From: an uncultured Planctomycetaceae bacterium | GTDB taxonomy: Bacteria > Planctomycetota > Planctomycetia > Planctomycetales > Planctomycetaceae | Length of the DNA: 64,000 nt | NCBI GenBank assembly: GCA_943787265.1 | Contig: CALSLT010000007.1 | Location: 310,001 to 374,000 of the forward strand | Direction of reading: 5' to 3' | The notes under the pieces: model-generated | Databases searched by the model: none | What the model saw: only the letters and a program-made list of their open reading frames with translations | What the model was told of the DNA's origin: nothing | Translations under genes and position numbers: made by a program | Part shown: one piece after another, positions 45,058-53,500 of the stretch | Position numbering within the stretch: position 1 is the first letter of the stretch | Layout: each line of letters opens with the position of its first letter

Positions 45058-48000
45058 CTGCGTGCTCCCATAGCGCTTTGAATTTGTCAATTGGAAGGCC
45101 CGCTGGCCCTGTCATCGCGTCATAGACACGTCCAGCCCTCACAACAACTTGATGGTAAAGCCATTGAGTCTCAACACCGCCGCGGCCGCCCAAGAATAGT
45201 TTCCCGGACATTGGCCCGGCGACTGAAATTGTGGAGATACTTCCTCCGATTGCACCATGAATCTTTGTGGCGACATCCTCACAACCGTTTCTGCAGTATT
45301 TTCCCCAAGGAATCCCGTCAAGTGCACTCAAAGTTGCGCTGACGGTCCTGGCTCCCATCGCTGCTTTTCTAGCACTGTTTGCAGCATCGAACGCATCATC
45401 AGCGGCACCAGCACCCGCCAAAGACATTGCTATGTTGATCGCCGTATCTTCTGCATGGTCAAGAGCGGCACCTGGTGCTCCACCAACAGTAGCAAGACCG
45501 TGCTGAACCTGGCTTGTGCCGTCGAGATTCGACATTGCGGCCCGAGCTTGCTGTCCTTGGAGAATACCGCTCCGAGCTGCCCGCATGTCCCTCTCGTATT
45601 GCGGGTCGCTATTGGACTCACCGAAGAGGAAAACACCCAATGACCACGTGGACGGACTCCACCAGTCCCACGCGACGGTCCCAGTGGAAGTCCCATTCGC
45701 AGCGCCAGCTACAGCTGCCAATGCGGCTTGCATTACGACTTCGTCACTGCCGCCAGCAAGATCAAGATTATGATTCAATCCGCTCATCGGTCCTGCACCG
45801 CCGGGATAGTCGTATTCGAAATCGGTAAGAGGAGCCGCCTGCGTATCGGTGTGGTAGTCCCAAGCGCTGACGATGGACCAAGTGGACTCTAACGTGGCCC
45901 ACGCGTTGATGACGGCATCGTCAAGCGAAGAGAGGGACAGAGCTGTGGATAACCACTCGGATAAGTCGTCCAAGGTCAGGTTGTGCTGTTCGGCGGCGAC
46001 TCCCTGGGCGAGGATGGTGAGTTCATTATCGGCGTCTTTGGCGGCCTGGCGGTCTTCGTTAATGACCGCGGTGGCGTGGGGGACGGCAGCTCCCACGTAG
46101 CTGTGGACGAAGCCGTTCCAGAAGTTGGAGTAGTCGTCGGCCAGAACTTTCGCGGCATCGACTCCATCATCGACCATTTGCAGCCACGCGCTAGTTGCAC
46201 TTTGAACCGCGTTTTTGACGTGAGTGGCGACCGAGTCGACCCAGACGACTCCGGCGGCGGCCAGCTGGCTGGTCTCCAATGTGGCGGCGGCCGCCACAAC
46301 GTTGACATAGCCGGTTAACGCATTGCCATAGTCGGTGGCCAGTTGTGTGGATTCGCTAGCAATGTTGTTCATCGTCGTCTGTATGTTGCCAGCCATGCCG
46401 TTGATGTAGCCCTGGTAGGCGGATGCTTCGGCGGTGATGGCGTTTTCTGCGGCAGTGGCCATTGCGTTGTAGTACTGAGTCCACGCGCCCGAGACCGCAG
46501 TCTGATCAGGATCACCAGGGAATGCGGCCGAGTAGGCAGAATCGACGGCGTTGTTAAACGCCTGCGTCGCGGCGGTGATCAGCGGGGCCGCAGTGGTGAT
46601 GTATGCAACCTCGGCTCCAACGAGGCCGGTCAGGAAAGTGCTGGTTGCCGCGGCTGCGATCGTGGTCGAAGCAATATTTGCGGCGGCTTCGTCTGACAGC
46701 CAATCCGCCTCAGCGACGGCGTACGAGTTCTGTCGGGTTTCTTCTTCGGCGGCCAGATCGTTGGCAAGGTTTTCTTCTTCCAGTGAGAGCGCTTCCGCAC
46801 GAGTCTCGTCAGCATCCGCGTACTTGTCTTCGCGATCTTTTTCCTCCGAGTTAACCGCTTTTGCCGCTGCCTGGCCGGCTGTGTGTTCAGCCAGCTCGAA
46901 GTTCAGTTCCGCGTCGGCGATGTCGCCGGAGACTTCGGCGGATTTCTCGGTCACGGCGATCGCGTAGTCGGCATCGATGTCGATTATGTCTTTTGCGTAG
47001 GAATCTTCGGCACCGATCTGTGTGGTGATCAAGTTGTTGGCGGCGTCAGCTGAGTCGACACCCAGCTGATATTCTGCGTTGATGATCGCGTTGTCGCGGG
47101 TCGTGTCGGCGCCGACCTGAGCCCCCACCCAGCCGGTCCATGCTCCACCGACCGCGACGGCGTAGTTGATGTCCAGAGCCGTCGTGTCGACGTAGTAGTT
47201 CTTCGCGAACTGAGCCGGGTCATCAGGATTGGGAGGCGTGCCGGGAAGACCATTCATCATGTCTTCCCAGTACTGCATCTCGGCCATCCAGTACCCATCC
47301 ATGTTCGTATTGTACGTGTCCATCGCCGCTTGCTCGCCAAGACTAAATGCAGCATCTGCCCCGGACAGAGCGTTGTAGAAAATGTCCGCCGGCGAGCCGG
47401 GCGCAATTGTCATCCCCGTCGGATCGCCATAGAGCGTCGTGTTGAAACCATCGTTGGCTGCCGTCACGGCGCCGTCATAAGCCACCTGAGCGATGTTCAT
47501 GTCGACGATGTACTGGTCGTAGTAGCCGTTAAGTTCTTCGACGTAGAACTCGGTGCGAGCAATCTTCGCCAGTTCCCACGGATTGTTGTGAGCCGCCGAT
47601 CCTCCACCAATTCCACCGGCCGGAGCGGCGTAGTTTTCCGTGACCGTCGTGACTGAACCACTGATCGTTGTCACCGTGCTGGTCAATGTGTAGCCCGCCG
47701 GGATTGGCGGTTCTTTTTTGAACTCAGACTGAGTTCCGGTGCCTTCGGTCGGACTCCACTCGACTCGGCTGGTTGTCTCCCACGTCACTGTCGCTGGAGA
47801 TGTTGACGTGTCGGTCTTTTTGGTTCGAGTGAACGAGCCACTGATTGTCTGGCCTGCCTGATTGCCATTCAGCCAGTCATCGAACTTCTGGTGAGCTGCG
47901 GCGATGTCACTATCCAGAGTCGCCTGCGCACCCTGCACCGCCGAGTCGTAGACAGCCATCGCGCTACTGACGTTCGTGTTGTACGTGGCGTCGGCTGTGT

Positions 48001-49204
48001 CGATTGCGCCCTGCCACGTTTCTTCAATTCCGCCCGGACCGTTCACAGCGCTGTCGTAGTCGGCGTAGTCGGAAGACGTGTTGGTATCGTAAATCCCGTC
48101 TGCTGCGAGGTACGCGGCGTCGCGAGCTGCATCGGCCGTCACCATCATCGAACTGTAAGTCGACGCGGCGTTGTTCATACCGGTTTCGTACGCAGAGTTC
48201 GCGTTGTCGATGTCCGTCTGGTACTGAGTTTCGGCGGCCGTCAACGAACTTTGTACGCCACTCAGAGCTGTGCTCCACAACGCGTCAAAGTCGATCGAAC
48301 TGACGCTGCCGGGATCGTAAGCCGTGTTCGGATAAGCATTCACCACGCCGTCCCGAGTCGCAGCTTCAGTTGACTCGGTCGAGTTGTAAACTCCCAAAGC
48401 ACCTGTCGGGCTGTCGTCAGTGAGCGCTTCGTACACCGAAAACGCTGACGCTTCCTGCCCCTGCAGCCAGGCATCGTGACCAGCAACCGCCGTGTTGTAG
48501 TTGCTGTCGGCGGTCGCGACGTCGGTGTCGTACTGTCCCGAAGCGCTGCTCTCGGTTCCGCTGAACTGATTGTACGCCAACGTTGTGGCCGAGTTCAGAA
48601 GTCCATCAGCAGTCGCAATTTGTCCTTCGAGCCCGGACTCGATCGACGCTACGGCGGAACTGTAAGTGTTGTAGTGCCCGCTCGTGGCCGAATTGTAAGT
48701 GCCCTCGGAAGTCGCATAGTTGCCTTCGAGCCCCGTCACTAAACCAGCGACAGTCCCATCGAACCCGGCCTGCAGCGCTCCGACATTCGTGGAATGCGTA
48801 TTCTGAATTCCCTGCACAGCGGTGTCGTAACTATTGCCGAACGTGGTCACATTGTTAGTGAAGTCGGAATAGTGCCCCTGCATCGCGGAGTCGTAACCCG
48901 AAACGATTCCCTGCGCGGAACTGGTGTAGGTGTTGACGGCCGTGTCGTACGCCGTTTGAGCGTTCGTCGCATCCGTCTGAGCCTGCGACTGCGTGATGAC
49001 CGGAGTCACCGACAGCAGCACGCGTTCCTCACAGACTTCGACGTCCAATGAGAATTCTGCCGCCGTTGCCGACCAGCCCCGATTTCGTCGCCGTCGAGCA
49101 TGCCCACGACCACCTCGCCGCCGCTTGCTTCCTGCCGAGCCTGCGCTCCCATTCGTTTTCGCCGATCGCCCCGTCCAGTTATCCAACCAGCTTGACATCA
49201 CCAT
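45035..49204 (-). CDS. LEPR-XLL repeat protein with C-terminal papain-like Cys-His-Asp domain (polymorphic-toxin candidate)
   Basis: 1,389 residues from ATG 49204, with AAAGG about 12 bases upstream; a longer frame from 49237 is less likely. A basic N-terminus leads to CEERVLLSV (58-66), a LEPR-XLL motif. Residues about 70-1250 are a low-complexity stalk of Ala/Tyr/Asp repeats (YDTAV, YNTAV, YDSAV, GYDSAMQGHY), likely a long coiled or beta-rich rod. A hydrophobic Ala-rich segment (about 1235-1285) precedes a final domain of about 93 residues. That domain has Cys1308 (RNGCEDVATKIHG), His1351 (YHQVVVRAG) and Asp1362 (VYDAMTG), spaced like papain-fold toxin domains (deamidase or protease). Catalysis is inferred. 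The following small gene overlaps it, as in toxin-immunity pairs. Most likely an exported competition toxin or surface adhesin with an enzymatic tip. Confidence 0.72.
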   Translation of the reverse strand: MVMSSWLDNWTGRSAKTNGSAGSAGSKRRRGGRGHARRRRNRGWSATAAEFSLDVEVCEERVLLSVTPVITQSQAQTDATNAQTAYDTAVNTYTSSAQGIVSGYDSAMQGHYSDFTNNVTTFGNSYDTAVQGIQNTHSTNVGALQAGFDGTVAGLVTGLEGNYATSEGTYNSATSGHYNTYSSAVASIESGLEGQIATADGLLNSATTLAYNQFSGTESSASGQYDTDVATADSNYNTAVAGHDAWLQGQEASAFSVYEALTDDSPTGALGVYNSTESTEAATRDGVVNAYPNTAYDPGSVSSIDFDALWSTALSGVQSSLTAAETQYQTDIDNANSAYETGMNNAASTYSSMMVTADAARDAAYLAADGIYDTNTSSDYADYDSAVNGPGGIEETWQGAIDTADATYNTNVSSAMAVYDSAVQGAQATLDSDIAAAHQKFDDWLNGNQAGQTISGSFTRTKKTDTSTSPATVTWETTSRVEWSPTEGTGTQSEFKKEPPIPAGYTLTSTVTTISGSVTTVTENYAAPAGGIGGGSAAHNNPWELAKIARTEFYVEELNGYYDQYIVDMNIAQVAYDGAVTAANDGFNTTLYGDPTGMTIAPGSPADIFYNALSGADAAFSLGEQAAMDTYNTNMDGYWMAEMQYWEDMMNGLPGTPPNPDDPAQFAKNYYVDTTALDINYAVAVGGAWTGWVGAQVGADTTRDNAIINAEYQLGVDSADAANNLITTQIGAEDSYAKDIIDIDADYAIAVTEKSAEVSGDIADAELNFELAEHTAGQAAAKAVNSEEKDREDKYADADETRAEALSLEEENLANDLAAEEETRQNSYAVAEADWLSDEAAANIASTTIAAAATSTFLTGLVGAEVAYITTAAPLITAATQAFNNAVDSAYSAAFPGDPDQTAVSGAWTQYYNAMATAAENAITAEASAYQGYINGMAGNIQTTMNNIASESTQLATDYGNALTGYVNVVAAAATLETSQLAAAGVVWVDSVATHVKNAVQSATSAWLQMVDDGVDAAKVLADDYSNFWNGFVHSYVGAAVPHATAVINEDRQAAKDADNELTILAQGVAAEQHNLTLDDLSEWLSTALSLSSLDDAVINAWATLESTWSIVSAWDYHTDTQAAPLTDFEYDYPGGAGPMSGLNHNLDLAGGSDEVVMQAALAAVAGAANGTSTGTVAWDWWSPSTWSLGVFLFGESNSDPQYERDMRAARSGILQGQQARAAMSNLDGTSQVQHGLATVGGAPGAALDHAEDTAINIAMSLAGAGAADDAFDAANSARKAAMGARTVSATLSALDGIPWGKYCRNGCEDVATKIHGAIGGSISTISVAGPMSGKLFLGGRGGVETQWLYHQVVVRAGRVYDAMTGPAGLPIDKFKALWEHADVINFGF

Positions 49205-49683
49205 GGCAGCCCGCCTTTCGTAAACGAATACACACAAAGGAGATAGACAAAATAATTGGCACGTAATCGATTCATTTCAGCCCGAAAGCGTCCACACGGG
49301 TCAGTAGAGAACCCGCCACCTATCTCTTTCGAAATTTCGTACACATCGCGGAACAGAATTCTGGAGAAATTCCAAAGAAAACAGAAATTCTCTCAAGTTG
49401 CGGCAACCGGGACTGCTTGCAAGCGCTGTCGACAGACGGTGATGAAGCCTCACGAGACAATCGCCCTCCGGCCATGCTCCATCTGCTGCCAGCAAGTTCG
49501 GCCCAGTTTGATCAGACACGGTTTGGCGTAAGACGTGGTTGCTTCGAAACGGGCGGGTCCATTGTTTCGAGGATCGGTCTCTCCCTAACATGGCGTGCTT
49601 GGAAATCCTGCCTGACGATCGTGTCTTCAATGACCGTTCCCTCTCCCGAAAATACACCCTCACTGAACAACGAGGAGAACTCG
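49205..49683. other. Divergent gap between toxin-like gene and DUF1080 gene
   Basis: About 480 bp. An open frame that extends the DUF1080 gene upstream to 49417 is judged spurious because a strong GAGGAG (49672-49677) sits just before ATG 49684. No other gene or repeat is clear. Confidence 0.5.
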
Positions 49684-50436
49684 ATGCTCCGCACTCTGCG
49701 AATTGCTTTGCTGTCCGTGATGACCGCCGCTGTTGTGCTGCCGATTGTGAATTCGTCAACAGCCAGCGCGGCCGACGACAAATGGGAGTCGCTCTTTGAC
49801 GGGAAGACTCTCAAGAACTGGGATGGCAATCCCGCGTTCTGGAGTGTCAAAGATGGAGCCATCACCGGGCAGACGACTAAAGAGAATCCGACGAAGGGCA
49901 ATACCTTCATCATCTACCGTGGTGGTGAAGTCGGAGACTTCGAACTGAAGCTGCAGTACAAGATCGTCGGCGGCAACTCGGGCATTCAGTACCGCAGCTT
50001 TGAAGTCAAAGACAACAAGTGGGTTGTCGGTGGCTATCAGGGCGACTTCGAAGCTGGCAAGACGTACTCGGGAATTCTTTACGGCGAGCGGTTCCGAGGC
50101 ATCCTGGCCAACCGAGGTCAGAAGACGGTCATCGGCGAAAACGGCAAACCAAAGGTCGTGGGCTCAGTTGGTGACTCGGCAGAGATTCAGTCGAAAATCA
50201 AGAACGAAGACTGGAACGATTACCACATCGTCGCGAAGGGCAACCACTTCAAACACTTCATCAACGGCACGGCGACGATCGAATGCACCGATGAAGATGA
50301 CGCGGCTCGCGCGAACGGTATCCTGGCTCTGCAGTTGCACGCTGGTCCGCCGATGGTTGTGCAGTTTCGCAAGATCATGATTAAGCACACGGGCGGGAAG
50401 AAGTCGGCCGCCAGTCCTCAAAAAAAAAAAGACTGA
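49684..50436 (+). CDS. Exported DUF1080 protein, possibly the N-terminal part of a larger fusion
   Basis: 250 residues from ATG 49684, with GAGGAG at 49672-49677. Signal peptide (TLRIALLSVMTAAVVLPIVN, cleavage after SASA near residue 28). A DUF1080 beta-sandwich follows: WESLFDGKTLKNWDGNPAFW, SGIQYRSFEVKDNKWVVGGY, HIVAKGNHFKHFINGTATIE and ALQLHAGPPMVVQFRKIMIK. DUF1080 members act on or bind 3-keto-glycosides or glycans. The last codons run into A11 (50420-50430), ending PQKKKD and stop. In the -1 frame the sequence stays open into the next gene, so slippage here would yield one exported polypeptide. As read, it is a complete small protein. Confidence 0.88.
   Translation: MLRTLRIALLSVMTAAVVLPIVNSSTASAADDKWESLFDGKTLKNWDGNPAFWSVKDGAITGQTTKENPTKGNTFIIYRGGEVGDFELKLQYKIVGGNSGIQYRSFEVKDNKWVVGGYQGDFEAGKTYSGILYGERFRGILANRGQKTVIGENGKPKVVGSVGDSAEIQSKIKNEDWNDYHIVAKGNHFKHFINGTATIECTDEDDAARANGILALQLHAGPPMVVQFRKIMIKHTGGKKSAASPQKKKD
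50420..50430 (+). other. A11 homopolymer at the DUF1080/ThuA junction (slippage candidate)
   Basis: Eleven consecutive A bases end at 50430 and are followed by GACTGA. In the DUF1080 frame the stop TGA lies at 50434-50436. In the -1 frame, no stop occurs from the run through the next gene start at 50511. A ribosomal or RNA-polymerase slip, or a one-base error in the assembly, would fuse the two genes. Confidence 0.7.
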
Positions 50437-50510
50437 CAGCAGCAACTGAGCGCGTCAAAGAAACCGTTCTGATCAACGCCGCGCCGACTCGCCCCAAGCG
50501 AGTCGCGTTT

Positions 50511-53500
50511 GTGGCGGGAGTTCGAAGTCACGGCTACGGCTCGCACGAGCACAAGGCAGGCAGCATTCTGCTGGCTCGATCGCTCGAAAAGGCGATGCCC
50601 AACTTTGTGACGGCTGTCTTTACGGATGGCTGGCCGAAGACTCCGGGCGCACTCGACGGATTCGACTGCATCGTCATGTACTGTGACGGTGGCCGCCGTC
50701 ACATGGTGAATGAGCATCTCGCCGAAATGGATGCTTATGCCAAGGCTGGCGTGGGAACGGTCTGCCTGCACTACGGAGTCGAGGTTGAAGCGGATCCAGC
50801 GGGTAAAAAGTTTCTCGATTGGATCGGCGGCTACTTCGAAATCGACTGGTCCGTAAACCCACACTGGGACGCCAACTTCACGAAGTTTCCAAAACATCCG
50901 ATCTCCAAGGGAGTGAAGCCGTTCACGGCAAACGACGAGTGGTATTACCACATGCGATTTCGCCCGGACATGAAGGGCGTCACGCCGATTCTTACCGACC
51001 TGCCACCGGCCAGCACGCTTGTCAAAGAAGACGGCTCGTTAGCTCGCCCGGACAACGCTCACAACAACAACCCTCATGTTCGTGAAGCTGTGCTTGTTCG
51101 AAAAGAACCGCAACACGTAGCGTGGGCCTCAGAAAATGAAGGCGGCGGGCGTGGATTTGGATTCACCGGCGGACACAACCACTGGAACTGGGGAAACCCT
51201 GACTACCGCAAGGTTGTGCTGAACGCCGTCGTGTGGTGTGCACACGGCGAAGTTCCCGAAGGCGGCGTCGAATCCCCCGAAGTGATGCTCGAAGATCTGC
51301 AGGAAAACCAGGACTACGACCCGAAGCCGAACTTCGATGCGGGCGCGATTCAGAAAAAGCTTGACGAGTGGAATGGTCGCGCGTCCCTGTCACTGGCTCC
51401 GGCTGGCGCACCACGAATTCAGCCCGAGCCTGAAAAGGCTCCAAAGAACGAGGGTGATGGCAAGCTCTTCCAAAGCCCGGTCGTTTCGAAACAGACCAAA
51501 GGACACGCAGTTACAGTCAATGTCGAACTCAAAGGCGCGAAGACGATCTGGCTTGTCGCGAGCGATGGCGGTGATGGATACGGCTGCGACTGGGCAAACT
51601 GGGTGAATCCGTCCTTTGTGGGCGCGTTTCAGTCGGCCAGCCTCACTGATCTGAAGTGGAAGTCCGCATCGACCGGCTTCGGACGTGTGCACGTCAACAA
51701 GAACGCTGGCGGGCAGGCTCCGCGAGTGGATGGCAAGGCCGTGGAAAAATGCATCGGAGTGCACGCGAACTCGGTGCTCGAATACGACGTTCCGGAAGGG
51801 ATGACACACTTCCAGGCGACCGCGGCTCTCGACAATGGTGGCACGAATCAGGGTTGTGGCTCAACCGTGCAGTTTGCGGTTTATTCGAAGAAGCCACTTG
51901 GCGTTTCGACTGGTTCATCCGGCGGCGCGGGTGAGAGCCGCGACGCAGCAGACGCGCTCAGCCAGCTCGACATTGCCGAAGGATTGGAAGCAACGCTGTT
52001 CGCTTCGGAAGCGGCCGATCCGGCCGTGTTAAGCATCTCGGCAATCGACATCGACCACAAAGGTCGAGTCTGGGTTTGCGAAGTTGTCAACTACCGACAC
52101 CGCAAAGGTGAACGCCCAGAAGGCGACCGAATCCTCGTTCTTGAAGATACAAACGCAGACGGCGTCGCCGACAAGCAAACCGTCTTTTACCAGGGCAATG
52201 AAGTCGACACCGCTCACGGAATCTGCGTGCTCGGCAATCGAGTCATCGTTTCTGCCGGCGACAAAGTCATGAACTTCTGGGACGACAACGGCGATTCGAA
52301 AGCTGATCGTCACGACGTCATGTTTCAAGGCATCAGCGGCACGCAGCACGACCACGGCATTCACGCGTTCTCGTTCGGCCCGGACGGCAAGCTGTACTTC
52401 AACTTTGGAAACAGCGGGAAGCAGATTCTGGATAAAGACGGCAAGCAGGTTGTCGACGTCGCTGGAAACCCGATCGTCGCCAATCGCAAACCGTATCAGG
52501 AAGGTATGGCCTTCCGCTGCGATCTCGACGGCAGCAATGTTGAGACGCTCGGCTGGAATTTCCGCAACAACTGGGAACTTTGCGTCGACAGCTTTGGCAC
52601 GGTGTGGCAGAGCGACAACGACGACGACGGCAACCGCGGAGTTCGCATTAACTACGTGATGGAGTACGGCAACTACGGATACAAAGACGAATTCACCGGA
52701 GCCGGCTGGCGCGATCCTCGCACCAATCTGGAGACCGAAATTCCACTGCGACACTGGCACTTAAACGATCCCGGCGTCATGCCGAACCTGATCCAAACCG
52801 GAGCCGGTGCTCCGACGGGAATCTGCCTCTACGAAGGTGACCTGCTGCCGGAAGTGTTCCGCGGACAGATCATTCACTGCGACGCCGGACCGAACGTCGT
52901 CCGTGCTTATCCAGTTCGGAATGACGGAGCCGGTTACTCGGCTTGGATTCAGAATCTACTCGTCGGAACTCGCGACAAGTGGTTCCGTCCGTCAGACGTT
53001 GTCGTCGCTCCAGACGGTTCGATAATCATCGCCGACTGGTACGACCCCGGCGTCGGCGGTCACCGAATGGGCGATGCCGAGAAAGGTCGTCTCTTTCGAG
53101 TCGCTCCGCCGAACTCGCCGTACAAAGCTCCGGTCTACGATTTCGATTCGATTGAAGGCGCAATCACCGCGCTGCAGAGCCCGAACCTGGAAGCTCGATA
53201 CCTGGCCTGGACGAAACTCCACGCTGAAGGCGAGAAATCAGAACCGGCTCTGCGGAAACTGTTTGCTGAAAGCAAGAAGCCACAGACACGCGCCAGAGCG
53301 TTGTGGCTGCTTGGAAAAATGCGCCACAAAGGCGAAGAAGCAGTCAGCACAGCGATTGCCGACAAAGATTCTGATATCCGAATTCTTGGACTGCGTCTTG
53401 CTCGTCAGTTAGGTGTCGATCTGATTCCACTTGTGAAGCAGCTCGTTAACGATCCGTCCGCTCAAGTGCGTCGCGAATGTGCGATTACACTGCGATTCGA

